Shown here one piece after another: positions 17,981 through 25,497 of a stretch of DNA of 45,111 bases (position 1 is its first letter; each line of letters starts with the position of its first letter). The notes beneath the pieces are model-generated. The model made no database searches. It was not told where the DNA came from and saw only the letters and a list, made by a program, of their open reading frames with translations. The stretch comes from Syntrophomonas sp. DTU018 (GTDB lineage Bacteria; Bacillota; Syntrophomonadia; Syntrophomonadales; Syntrophomonadaceae). Location of the stretch: contig LFSR01000047.1 of NCBI GenBank assembly GCA_001513155.1, forward strand, positions 1-45,111, in the 5' to 3' direction. The position numbers and the translations under genes are program-made.

Positions 17981-18365
17981 ATCATCGCGAGCGCGCAGCG
18001 CGTGGCGATCTCAACCGGTAAGCCCGGCTGATTATGAATGAGATTGCCACGCCCCGTCGGGGCTCGCAATGACAATTAAGAATTCCTTTCATAGCGACGA
18101 CAGACTTAAGTTTTCATTTATCGTGGCCTGTTATTCAGGTGATAATTGCGAGCGGAGCGAAGCAATCTCTAACGGTGCCTGCAGGTATGTGAACGAGATC
18201 GCCACGGCACTTCGTGCCTCGCGATGACACAAAAGGAAGCCGTTTTCACAGCAATGACACAATTGGGAGCTATTATAACAACCATGACATACTAGGGAAG
18301 CCGTTTTCACAGCAATGACACCAAAGATGATTTTTCATTTATCGTGGTCTGCACAGCAGGTGACA
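17981..18365. repeat. Composite REP-like repeat cluster
   Basis: The 480-bp gap after the enoyl-CoA hydratase is mostly repeat. REP-like palindromes lie at about 17981-18012, 18040-18074, 18144-18169 and 18195-18229, with inner stems GCGCGCAGCGCG, CCCCGTCGGGG, GGAGCGAAGC and GGCACTTCGTGCC. Two copies of the TTTTCATTTATCGTGG module (about 18112-18146 and 18332-18365) and several copies of TTTTCACAGCAATGACA also occur. No gene is visible, and the repeat runs to within 45 bp of the next start codon. Confidence 0.85.
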
Positions 18366-18410
18366 TTTGTAATCTATGCTAGCGTTAATTGGCCATAAAG
18401 CGGATATGAG

Positions 18411-19046
18411 GTGAAGTTGTTGGCAAATAACAAGGGCGGCAAAGAGGCCATTCTTGATGCGGCCAGGAAAGTAATTGCCAAATTCGGAGTCCATAAAGCC
18501 AGTGTGCAATCCATCGCTGATGAAGCTGGACTCAGCAAAGGCGCAGTTTACTACCACTATGAGAGCAAGGATGAGATACTGTATGCTCTCATCGACCAGT
18601 ATTTGCGCGCCGCCATAAGCCCTTTCAAAACTTCCCTTATTTCCTCCGGTTCACCGGAAGAGCTTAAAGAGAGCCTGCTTTATGGTATCCGGCAGCGGTT
18701 GGAGAACATGGAGCATAACCAACTGCAATTTTACCTGACCCATGAGGCCATAAAGAGCAACAAGGCCATGCAGGAGCGATTGGGCAGCAAGTATCGCGGC
18801 TGGGTGGACATGTCCGAGCGGGGCATGCTCCGGGCTTATGACGTGGAACCATCCCGCCTGCACCGGGCTCTGGCGGCTACATTAATAGCGGCTATCGATG
18901 GCCAGGTGCTGCAGCTGCTCCTGGAAGCAAAAATTGTTACTATCGAAGAACTCATGGGAGTATGGGAAATGCTGGTTTATAAAGGCATTCCCCATCTTAT
19001 GGAAGACCTGCTGGCAATGGAGAGGGAAAAAGAAGAGAGGGAATGA
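18411..19046 (+). CDS. TetR family transcriptional regulator
   Basis: This 211-residue regulator has an N-terminal HTH (VQSIADEAGLSKGAVYYHY, then ESKDEILYALIDQYL) and an all-helical C-terminal ligand domain. The reading frame opens with GTG at 18411. However, GAGGTGA at 18408-18414 would better serve a TTG start at 18420, so the first three residues are uncertain. It lies downstream of the acyl-CoA synthetase/enoyl-CoA hydratase pair, separated by a repeat cluster, and may regulate them, perhaps through the palindrome at 14897-14912 (inference). It ends at a strong terminator. Confidence 0.9.
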   Translation: MKLLANNKGGKEAILDAARKVIAKFGVHKASVQSIADEAGLSKGAVYYHYESKDEILYALIDQYLRAAISPFKTSLISSGSPEELKESLLYGIRQRLENMEHNQLQFYLTHEAIKSNKAMQERLGSKYRGWVDMSERGMLRAYDVEPSRLHRALAATLIAAIDGQVLQLLLEAKIVTIEELMGVWEMLVYKGIPHLMEDLLAMEREKEERE

Positions 19047-19078
19047 ACTGCTGCCAAAATTAAATACCCCTCGTTGCT

Positions 19079-19119
19079 GCAAGCCTGCTGACCTGATAGG
19101 GTCAGCAGGCTTGCTTTGT
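19079..19119 (+). terminator. Strong intrinsic terminator of the second TetR gene
   Basis: GCAAGCCTGCTGAC (19079-19092) and GTCAGCAGGCTTGC (19101-19114) form a perfect 14-bp stem with an 8-nt loop, followed by a short T-rich run. Confidence 0.85.
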
Positions 19120-19366
19120 GTAAAAGCTTTTTGCTTTATGCCTTACAGTACAAAACGATTAACCAGTTCATGGAGTATGGCATATCAAAAATTCCGCATA
19201 AATCTGTCACAGGAATTCCCTCTGACTATATTGTGATGCTCATGCAATATTAATGCTGTTTCCGGCCATATTAATAGGTGATGGATAAACGGCAGCGGAG
19301 GCTGCCAGGGTGAAAGGTGATGGGCAATGAACAATAAAGAGGATATGGCCTGGAAAGGGGGATTTT
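19120..19366. other. Intergenic region before the BON-domain gene
   Basis: I see no gene here. It must contain the promoter of the BON-domain gene, but no convincing -35/-10 pair stands out. A small palindrome GGCAGCGGAGGCTGCC lies at about 19291-19306. The region is free of the REP-like repeat. Confidence 0.4.
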
Positions 19367-19873
19367 ATGACCAAGAAGGAGCAGGGTGAGGAGCAACTGA
19401 GAAAACAGGTTAAATACATCCTGGACAATGATCTGGATCTGCGCAGTTATGCTTTGAAGGCAGATGTGGCAGGGGACGAAGTGCGGGTGGAAGGGGTAGT
19501 TGACACCCTGGAGGAAAAACAGCGGGTAGAAAGACTGCTGCACTCCATACCTGGAGTCAGGACTGTGGACAGTGCTATCTCCATCAGTACTGACGGGGCC
19601 GTCAAGACCCAGGATGTTACCATGGAAGCCCAGGAGGAACTGCAGCTGGACGACCGGGTGGATCCTTACCATATCGGAGCAGAGAGTATAGGCGGGCACG
19701 GAACTGTGGTGTTAAGAGGGCGTACCGATGACCCGAAGGAACTGGAGGCAGCTATCCGTTCAGCATCCAAGGCCCGGGGGGTGACCCGGGTGCTCAACCA
19801 GGTTAAAACCAAGCCGGAAGAAATGACTTTGGAAGATATTTTCTACAGCCAGGTCAACAATGATGACCTGTAG
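19367..19873 (+). CDS. Protein with two BON-like domains
   Basis: BON domains are small alpha-beta units thought to bind phospholipid or other surfaces. This 168-residue protein appears to contain two. One spans about residues 10-75 (KQVKYILDNDLDLRSYALKADV ... VRVEGVVDTLEEKQRVERLL with the central glycine). The other spans about 100-152 (HGTVVLRGRTDDPKELEAAI ... GVTRVLNQV). No signal peptide or membrane helix is present, unlike periplasmic OsmY, so it is predicted cytoplasmic. An AAAGGGGG site precedes the ATG. It stands alone between a terminator and a repeat cluster. A role in stress response or in the envelope would be a guess. Confidence 0.8.
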   Translation: MTKKEQGEEQLRKQVKYILDNDLDLRSYALKADVAGDEVRVEGVVDTLEEKQRVERLLHSIPGVRTVDSAISISTDGAVKTQDVTMEAQEELQLDDRVDPYHIGAESIGGHGTVVLRGRTDDPKELEAAIRSASKARGVTRVLNQVKTKPEEMTLEDIFYSQVNNDDL

Positions 19874-19915
19874 AACGGCCATGGATAAATGGATAAATAA
19901 AAAGTCTTAAACATG

Positions 19916-20175
19916 TAATGGCTGTGAAAACGCCCTAGTGATAACCAAACCCGAAGCCTTCTTATAGGTCATGGCTGCGAAAATAGCTCTCCTTTGTGTC
20001 ATCGCGAGGCACGGAGTGCCGTGGCAATCTCATTCAAATCAGCCGGGCCAACCGGTTGAGATCGCCACGTCGCTTTGCTCCTCGCGATGACACAGCGCAG
20101 TCATTTTCACAGCAATGACCCACATGATGGCTGTGGGTACAGATCGCCGCCCCCTTTCAGGCGGTCTTAATGACA
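19916..20175. repeat. REP-like repeat cluster before the spore-coat pair
   Basis: This gap contains copies of GGCTGTGAAAA or GGCTGCGAAAA (19919, 19973) and REP-like palindromes at about 19998-20031 (inner stem GGCACGGAGTGCC) and 20058-20093. A decayed copy lies at about 20140-20175. The segment 19916-19990 resembles 36845-36915, so larger composite blocks are repeated, not just the palindromes. Confidence 0.8.
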
Positions 20176-20200
20176 GCTGTTACTTGGGAATAGGTCTGAC

Positions 20201-20215
20201 GTATTTGACAAATAC
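20201..20215. promoter_or_regulatory. Perfect palindrome GTATTTGACAAATAC
   Basis: This 15-nt perfect inverted repeat with a single central base lies 48 bp before the start codon of the first small coat-like gene. It is a good candidate operator or part of a promoter; I cannot name the regulator. Confidence 0.4.
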
Positions 20216-20262
20216 TAGGATAACATCAATGGCCTAACTCTAAAAAGACAGGAGGTATACTA

Positions 20263-20478
20263 TTGAAAAACTTGGCCCCAAACGAGATTCTGGCTTTGAG
20301 TGCTCTGATAACCATGGAAACCCAAAGCTTGGCTTTGGCCAAGGCCGCTATTAACGCCCTGAATGACGAGGAACTAAGAACTATGACTGAGACAGCTATA
20401 ATGTCAGCGGAAGCCAGGATCCAGGGAATGCAGCAGTTGATACATGACAAAAATATTACTTCAGGAGGGACCAATTAG
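20263..20478 (+). CDS. Small spore-coat-associated protein (CotF-related, putative)
   Basis: This 71-residue helical protein contains two helices rich in Ala, Glu and Met (LSALITMETQSLALAKAAIN and RTMTETAIMSAEARIQGMQQLI). The pattern resembles the ferritin-like half-bundles of CotF-type coat proteins, but the match is weak. It starts with TTG, strongly supported by AGGAGG at 20251-20256. Its stop overlaps the GTG start of the next gene by one base, so the two are translationally coupled, and they probably act together, perhaps as subunits of one four-helix bundle (inference). Confidence 0.65.
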   Translation: MKNLAPNEILALSALITMETQSLALAKAAINALNDEELRTMTETAIMSAEARIQGMQQLIHDKNITSGGTN

Positions 20479-20780
20479 TGACCAACTTCATTAGTAAAAT
20501 GTTCGGTGAAAAAGCTGATCAATCAGCGGATAAAACCCTAGCTTTTGCTTTTATGGCCGCAGCTGCTGCATCGGCCCAGGCTTATTTTACGGCTGCTTTA
20601 CAGTCGACTACTCCGGAAGTCAGGGCTTTGCTAAGTGGTTTTGCTACCCAAAAGGCTCTGGAGCATGAGGGGATTAGTGGTTATCTGATACAAAAAGGTT
20701 ATTTCAATCCCTATGACGATTCGATTCACCAGCTTATGGCTGCAGAACAGCAAGCTCAGCAGGTAATGAGCCACCAGTAG
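20478..20780 (+). CDS. Spore coat protein, CotF family (Coat_F)
   Basis: This 100-residue protein resembles the Coat_F domain of spore coat proteins: the Ala-rich helix LAFAFMAAAAASAQAYFTAA, then TPEVRALLSGFATQKALEHEGISGYLIQKGYFNPYD and a Gln-rich tail. The GYFNPYD turn is characteristic of this family. The GTG start overlaps the upstream stop codon, and AGGAGG lies just before it within the previous gene. It supports a spore-forming host. A terminator hairpin lies 23 bp after the stop. Confidence 0.8.
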   Translation: MTNFISKMFGEKADQSADKTLAFAFMAAAAASAQAYFTAALQSTTPEVRALLSGFATQKALEHEGISGYLIQKGYFNPYDDSIHQLMAAEQQAQQVMSHQ

Positions 20781-20802
20781 ATAATTTAGCCTTGTTAAGG
20801 GC

Positions 20803-20825
20803 AACTTCCCGCACCGCGGGAAGTT
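20803..20825. terminator. Terminator hairpin, left copy (no T-tract)
   Basis: AACTTCCCGC-ACC-GCGGGAAGTT is a perfect stem-loop after the CotF-like gene, but CAGAATACCGAAAAA follows it instead of a T-tract. A related stem (CTTCCC/GGGAAG) with a T-tract lies at about 21178-21203. Confidence 0.7.
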
Positions 20826-21177
20826 CAGAATACCGAAAAAGGTTAGTTAAAGAGATCGCCACGTCGCTGCCGGGACTCGCAATTACCACCTGAATAACAG
20901 GCCGCGATAAATGAAAAGTCACCATTTGTGTCATTGCTGCGAAAATGGCTTTCATGTCAGTAAAAAGGCAACCATTGTGTCATCGCGAGCGCGTAGCGCG
21001 TGGCGATCTCCAACGGGGAGACAGATAGACGAATGAGATTGCCGCGCCCCTTTCAGGGGCTCGCAATGACATATAAGAGGACTTTTCATTCATCGTGGCC
21101 TGCACTGCAGGTGATAAGAACGGGGTACCGTGGCAATCTCGAGCGCAAAATTGTCAATAAGTTTTTAACACTCAGAG
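20826..21177. mobile_element. REP cassette between related terminator hairpins (copy 3, degraded)
   Basis: This 352-bp segment begins CAGAATACCGAAAAAGG and ends, read inward from the right, TCTGAGTGTTAAAAA. These are the same type of ends as the cassettes at 14626 and 27312. Inside are four or more REP-like palindromes, a TTTTCATTCATCGTGG module (about 21083) and an 83-nt block (20928-21010) that matches 36893-36975 at 82 positions. The flanking hairpins share only the six-base stem core, so the supposed duplication has diverged. Confidence 0.45.
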
Positions 21178-21204
21178 GCTTCCCTTACAATGGGAAGTCT
21201 TTTT
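21178..21204 (+). terminator. Intrinsic terminator, right copy
   Basis: GCTTCCC-TTACAAT-GGGAAGT followed by five Ts forms a plus-strand terminator, separated from the CotF-like gene by the repeat cassette. Confidence 0.65.
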
Positions 21205-21319
21205 ACTGCCCGTTGTATACAACCCAATGACGAAAAAAGGAGTATTATTAGATAGTAGGCTATGGATATCATCAGGGAAGCTACCGGAAAAACACCTCAA
21301 GCACAGGGAGGCTGTAAAC

Positions 21320-21847
21320 ATGTATCAATCCCGTTTCGAATCCCGCCAGGTTGCTTCAGGTTCAGTTGCTCCCCAGCCGGCAGCGGCATCCATGTGGCTG
21401 GAAAACATGGTTTCATTGCTGGGCATAGGGCTGGGAATGGGTGTTATTTGCTTTACCAGCTTTCATTTTCATATCCTGTTTCTGATACCCTCGCTGGCTT
21501 CATCGGCTATTATGCTTTTCGTGTCCTACCAAAATGTTTTTGCCCAGCCCCGCAATGTGGTAGGCGGGCACATCATGTCAGCCCTGGCGGCTTTACTGAT
21601 GCTGGTGATCTGGGAACCGGCCTGGTGGTCCATTGCCCTGGTGGTGGTTTTGGCAGGACTCCTGATGATCGTCACCAATACCATTCACCCGCCGGGAGGG
21701 GGGACCGCAATTGCGGCTTACCTGGGCGGTTACTCCCCGGGAGTGCTGCTGGGCACCGTGGTGGCAGACACCATCATTATTGTGCTGGTAGCCTGGGCAG
21801 TAAACAAGTTAATAGCCCATCGCCAGTATCCCCGGTTTTGGGTATAA
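21320..21847 (+). CDS. HPP family integral membrane protein
   Basis: This 175-residue protein has four or five hydrophobic segments and the family signature TIHPPGGGTAIAAYLGG near residue 126. HPP proteins are small membrane proteins; some plant and cyanobacterial members transport nitrite, but the bacterial role is not settled. I chose the ATG at 21320 because GGGAGG lies 8 nt upstream; the frame is open from 21227 without a better site. It ends at a bidirectional terminator shared with the convergent osmolyte transporter operon. Confidence 0.88.
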   Translation: MYQSRFESRQVASGSVAPQPAAASMWLENMVSLLGIGLGMGVICFTSFHFHILFLIPSLASSAIMLFVSYQNVFAQPRNVVGGHIMSALAALLMLVIWEPAWWSIALVVVLAGLLMIVTNTIHPPGGGTAIAAYLGGYSPGVLLGTVVADTIIIVLVAWAVNKLIAHRQYPRFWV

Positions 21848-21876
21848 ATAAGACTGAAAGGGAAGAGCAGGAATCA

Positions 21877-21919
21877 AAAAGCTGCAGCGGATCCTGTAGT
21901 ACAGTCCGCTGCAGCTTTT
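21877..21919. terminator. Bidirectional intrinsic terminator
   Basis: AAAAGCTGCAGCGGA (21877-21891) and TCCGCTGCAGCTTTT (21905-21919) form a perfect 15-bp stem with a T-tract on either strand. It separates the convergent HPP gene and the glycine-betaine transporter operon. Confidence 0.9.
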
Positions 21920-21968
21920 GTTTAGGGGAATAAGCAGCTGCTTACAACATACTGGAAATCTGTCCAAG

Positions 21969-22829
21969 TTACCTGTGCGGGGGCTCCCAGCTTTTGGCGG
22001 TAGCCTGGGTAATACGGTCAATAATTATAGCCAGCACCACAATAGCCCAGCCTGCTTCAAAACCCTTGCCCACCGCCACCCGGTTGGTAGCTTTGAGGAC
22101 TTCCTCACCCAGACCGCCGGCGCCGATCATGCTGGCAATAACCACCATGGACAAGGCCATCATGGTGGTCTGGTTTATGCCCGCCATTATGGTGGGCATG
22201 GCCAGGGGGAAGCGCACTTCCTTCATCATCTGCCAGCGGGAAGCCCCGAAAACAAGGGCTGCTTCCTGCACTTCCCGGGAAACCTGGCGAATACCCAGAT
22301 TAGTCAAACGCACTACCGGAGGCAGGGCATAGATGACTGTGGCAAATACCCCAGGCACCTTGCCCAATCCGAACAGCATCAGGGCAGGGATAAGGTACAC
22401 CAGACTGGGCATAGTCTGCATGGCGTCCAGGATGGGGGTGATCAGCGCATTGACCCGTTCCGAGCCGGACATGGCTATACCCAGGGGAATGCCGAAAACC
22501 AGTGATATAAATACCGCGATAATAACTATCCCCAGGGTTTCCATAGCTACTTCCCACAGCCCGAACATGCCTATGGTAAAAAAGAGTACACCGGGGAGAA
22601 GGGTTTTCAGCCAGTTATGGGTCAGCCGCCAGGCCAGGAGAGTTACTATAATTATCCAGGCCCACCAGGGAAGCCACTTCAAAAAGTATTCTACCTGCAG
22701 CAGCATCACTAACACCAGGTTGGACAAGCCATCAAAAAATGGTCCCCAGGCAGTTACCAGCCACTTTACGAAAGAGTCAATATAAGGAGCTACATGAAAT
22801 TGCCATGCTTGGGGAAACAAGCTGATCAC
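21969..22829 (-). CDS. Glycine betaine/proline-type ABC transporter permease (ProW/OpuAB)
   Basis: This 286-residue permease has about six membrane segments and the BPD_transp_1 cytoplasmic loop (EAALVFGASRWQMMKEVRFPLAMPTIMAGI), where the ATPase docks. Similarity is to ProW/OpuAB: GVFATVIYALPPVVRLTNLGIR and MIGAGGLGEEVLKA. Its ATG overlaps the ATPase stop by four bases, so translation is coupled. It is the last gene of a three-gene operon (binding protein, ATPase, permease) that imports compatible solutes, probably glycine betaine or a related quaternary amine. Confidence 0.93.
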   Translation of the reverse strand: MISLFPQAWQFHVAPYIDSFVKWLVTAWGPFFDGLSNLVLVMLLQVEYFLKWLPWWAWIIIVTLLAWRLTHNWLKTLLPGVLFFTIGMFGLWEVAMETLGIVIIAVFISLVFGIPLGIAMSGSERVNALITPILDAMQTMPSLVYLIPALMLFGLGKVPGVFATVIYALPPVVRLTNLGIRQVSREVQEAALVFGASRWQMMKEVRFPLAMPTIMAGINQTTMMALSMVVIASMIGAGGLGEEVLKATNRVAVGKGFEAGWAIVVLAIIIDRITQATAKSWEPPHR

Positions 22830-23764
22830 CTCCGCCCGGCAGCAGCCAGCGGAGCAGAAGGAGACGTACTCTTGGCCTGTTTGTTAGTGCGATTGGGCAT
22901 GGACACATAGAATGACTGCCTTTTGGAACCGGAAAGGATGGCTCTTTCATCAGCAACAAAGCGCTCTACATATTCGTCAGCCGGATTGGTCATTATCTCT
23001 TCCGGAGTACCTTGCTGGACGAATTCCCCTTTGCGCATTACCGCCATGCGGTTACCCAACCGCACAGCTTCACTGAGGTCATGGGTTACGAAAATGATAG
23101 TTTTATTTACTTCCTTTTGCAGGCGGATAAGGGTATCCTGCATTTCCCGGCGAATCAGGGGATCCAAGCCGCTGAAAGGTTCATCCATCAGCAGCAGATC
23201 GGTTTCCTGGACCAAAGCCCGGGCAATGCCCACTCTCTGGCGCATTCCTCCGGATAACTGGGCGGGATAGTGCTTTTCCCACCCTTCCAGGCCGACCCTG
23301 GCAAGGGCGTATCGGGCGCGATCCATGCGCTCCCGTAAACTGACCCCCCGCAGCTTGAGTCCGAAAGCCACATTCTCAATAACGGTACGGTGGGGCAGCA
23401 AACCATAATGCTGGAAAACCATGGCTGTTTCATAGCGCCGGAATTCAATAAGTTCCTTTTCATCCATTTCCAGCACGTTCCGGCCTTTGACTATGATCTC
23501 TCCGCTGGTGGGATCTATCAAACGGGGGATGCAGCGTATCAACGTGGATTTGCCGCTGCCGGACAGTCCCATGATCACAAAGACTTCGCCCCGGTTGACT
23601 TGAAAGGACACATCCTTCACGGCGATTACTGCCCCATTGTTCTGCAGGCCTTCAAGGTCTTCATTATCCTGACCGTTTAAATCTACCGGGTGTTTGGCAA
23701 ATATTTTCCACAAATTCCTTACTTCCAATAGACATTCATTATCAGCTGTATGATCTTTATGCAT
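22826..23764 (-). CDS. Glycine betaine/proline-type ABC transporter ATPase (ProV/OpuAA)
   Basis: This 312-residue ATPase has Walker A GLSGSGKST, the signature QLSGGMRQRVGIARAL, Walker B LLMDEPFSGLDP and the H-loop FVTHDLSEA. The ProV-type insertion before Walker A (LEGLQNNGAVIAVKDVSF) is present. The C-terminal pair of CBS domains that senses ionic strength or c-di-AMP in OpuA is missing: the protein ends about 75 residues after the nucleotide-binding core with a Lys/Ser/Ala-rich tail. Regulation may therefore rest on the upstream riboswitch instead (inference). GAGGTGA precedes the ATG, three bases after the binding-protein stop. Confidence 0.93.
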   Translation of the reverse strand: MHKDHTADNECLLEVRNLWKIFAKHPVDLNGQDNEDLEGLQNNGAVIAVKDVSFQVNRGEVFVIMGLSGSGKSTLIRCIPRLIDPTSGEIIVKGRNVLEMDEKELIEFRRYETAMVFQHYGLLPHRTVIENVAFGLKLRGVSLRERMDRARYALARVGLEGWEKHYPAQLSGGMRQRVGIARALVQETDLLLMDEPFSGLDPLIRREMQDTLIRLQKEVNKTIIFVTHDLSEAVRLGNRMAVMRKGEFVQQGTPEEIMTNPADEYVERFVADERAILSGSKRQSFYVSMPNRTNKQAKSTSPSAPLAAAGRR

Positions 23765-23767
23765 AGG

Positions 23768-24832
23768 CTAGTTCACCTCTTTTAACGCCTGCTCCACCTT
23801 TTGGGCTACGTCTTCCGGAACCCAGCTTTTCCAGGTTTCCGGGTAAGTTTTTAGGAAATAAACAGCCGCTACCTGGGTATCGGCATTATTATTGTTCATG
23901 TAAGAAAGAAAATCGTTGTTTTGCTCCAAAGTAGTCTCATATTTGCTGATCAGTTCCACTACTTCAGGAGCCGTTGTTTGCAGATCCACATGTACCCCTT
24001 TTAAAACTCTGGCAGCGGGGTAAGCACAACCGCGATTGCTGGGGTCGTTGTAGACTTCCGGATCATAAGGGGGCTCTTCCAGCATAGTCATGTCCAGCTT
24101 GCCCATTACCCAGGTAGGCTCCCAGTAGTAACCCACCCAAGGTTTGCCCTGTTCATAGGCAGAAACCATTGAAGCAGCCAGAGCTGAGTCAGAACCGGTG
24201 CTGAAACAGTTAAAGGTTGCATCTAATCCATAAGTTTTGAACTTGGTTTCATTAATCTCGGTTGCCATCCAACCAGGGGGACTGTTGTGGAAACGACCTT
24301 TGGAAGGTACTTCCGGATCTTTGAAGAGCTCCCAATAGCGGGGCAGGTCAAAAACTGATTTCAGATCCGGGGCTATAGGTTCAATACCGCGCTCCGGATC
24401 ACCTTTGATCATGTAGGTAGGTACATACCATCCCTGCGGGGCATCCGGATAAATGGAGCCTAAATCGATAACGTTGCCGCTTTCTACCGCATCGTTCCAG
24501 GCTTCGGCGCAGTTGTCCGGCCAGACTTCCATGGTGATATGGATGTCTCCCCTAACCATACCCTGCAGTAAAGGCAGAGTATCGCCAAATTTGTACTCCG
24601 GTTCAGGATAACCATAACCATGCTGGAGAATAAAACCCACTATACGGTTGTGCACCTGGACACTGTCCCAACTTACGTCCGCCATAACCAGCTTAGGCTT
24701 GCCGTTGCCATTAGTGGAGCTGTCAACAGCACTTCCGCCGCAGCCGGTGACTGAAAAGCAGAAGACAAACAGCACCAATAATAGCAGCGACTTAGCAGCT
24801 TTCTCTCCCAAAAAATGTTTAGTTTTAATCAT
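23768..24832 (-). CDS. Glycine betaine/quaternary amine-binding lipoprotein (OpuAC family)
   Basis: This 354-residue protein has a lipoprotein signal: a basic start, a hydrophobic stretch (SLLLLVLFVFCFSV), then the lipobox VTGC with the modified Cys near residue 32. The mature part is an OpuAC-type substrate-binding domain with a two-lobed layout and many Trp residues (SWDSVQVHNRIV, EVWPDN, QGWYVPTYM, YYWEPTW, ETWKSW), which form the aromatic cage for trimethylammonium groups. The exact substrate cannot be read. It is the first gene of the operon, with AGGAGGG before the ATG and a c-di-AMP-type riboswitch in its leader. Confidence 0.93.
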   Translation of the reverse strand: MIKTKHFLGEKAAKSLLLLVLFVFCFSVTGCGGSAVDSSTNGNGKPKLVMADVSWDSVQVHNRIVGFILQHGYGYPEPEYKFGDTLPLLQGMVRGDIHITMEVWPDNCAEAWNDAVESGNVIDLGSIYPDAPQGWYVPTYMIKGDPERGIEPIAPDLKSVFDLPRYWELFKDPEVPSKGRFHNSPPGWMATEINETKFKTYGLDATFNCFSTGSDSALAASMVSAYEQGKPWVGYYWEPTWVMGKLDMTMLEEPPYDPEVYNDPSNRGCAYPAARVLKGVHVDLQTTAPEVVELISKYETTLEQNNDFLSYMNNNNADTQVAAVYFLKTYPETWKSWVPEDVAQKVEQALKEVN

Positions 24833-24972
24833 GAAATCCCTCCTGCCGACCTAAGCCGCAGCAAGCCGGGGGAAACAGGTGAGAAAAGGATTTATTTAAA
24901 AAGAGGAAATTTTTTATGGGCGGGTTAGTTTTACCAACCCTAACAGCGGGACACTGTATTGGTAAAATAAAA

Positions 24973-25112
24973 ATCCCCATTCTCGCCTACGAGGTTAGCT
25001 GACGGGCTCGGGCCTGGGTTAGCCCTATTTCATGATCCCGGTTTACAGGACACATGACAACTCGCCCCAAATATTGGGTCCCCCGCGCCTCAGATGCTGA
25101 GACTTCGGCCTA
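24973..25112 (-). ncRNA. Cyclic di-AMP riboswitch (ydaO/yuaA type)
   Basis: Read on the minus strand the region contains the conserved landmarks in order: GCGGGGGACCCA, the GGGGCGA that follows, the AGGGCTAACCC core, and CCGTCAGCTAACCTCGTAGGC, followed by GAGAATGGGGA. These match the ydaO/yuaA class, which binds c-di-AMP and generally switches off potassium and osmolyte uptake genes. It lies about 140 bases upstream of the binding-protein start. The stretch in between contains TTACCAA/TTGGTAA and GTTAG/CTAAC pairings that could form the terminator or antiterminator. Boundaries are approximate. Confidence 0.88.
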
Positions 25113-25396
25113 ATACTTACGTTTAAAATGTTACCGGACTTGATCCAGCAAAACAAATGACCCAATGCCCATTATCCGGGTTATTTCCGCCTGAGCAGAT
25201 GTAACTCACAATTATGAACTGAGAACCGGTGATTCTGCGCCGAATCCTCCCTTTTCCTTCCCAATAGCTACAGGTTCAACCGTTTAATACCATACTATTA
25301 TAGGAATAATAACGCCTTATTGAATGATTTCCTCTGGATTTCTGCTCTTTTTCCTATAAAGCCAATTCATAATTTTCATAAAATTGACAGAATATA
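25113..25396 (-). promoter_or_regulatory. Divergent intergenic region; probable promoter of the riboswitch transcript
   Basis: No gene is visible between the riboswitch and the Hsp20 promoter. On the minus strand a TATAAT lies at about 25297-25302 (context TTCCTATAATAGTA) and could be the -10 element for the osmolyte operon, about 190 bases before the aptamer. The -35 match is weak. Confidence 0.4.
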
Positions 25397-25425
25397 TTGA
25401 CAACCCAGGACGAAGGTATTATATA
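25397..25425 (+). promoter_or_regulatory. SigA-type promoter of the hsp20 gene
   Basis: TTGACA at 25397-25402 and TATATA at 25420-25425 are 17 bp apart. Several alternative -10 hexamers overlap in the AT-rich run that follows. The CIRCE operator begins 12 bp downstream, over the expected start of transcription. Confidence 0.65.
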
Positions 25426-25436
25426 TAATAGTAGGA

Positions 25437-25463
25437 TTAGCACTCACTGCAATAGAGTGCTAA
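25437..25463. promoter_or_regulatory. CIRCE operator (HrcA binding site)
   Basis: TTAGCACTC-N9-GAGTGCTAA is a perfect match to the CIRCE consensus. HrcA repressor bound here would release transcription on heat stress. The usual targets are groESL and dnaK; here it controls a lone hsp20 gene. Confidence 0.95.
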
Positions 25464-25497
25464 CAATAAATAAAACTTGGAGAAAGGAGTTGTTAAC

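Noticed and set aside
21262-21933. Plus-strand 223-codon frame overlapping the HPP gene
   Set aside because: It is an out-of-frame shadow; the HPP frame has the family motif, membrane helices and a ribosome-binding site.
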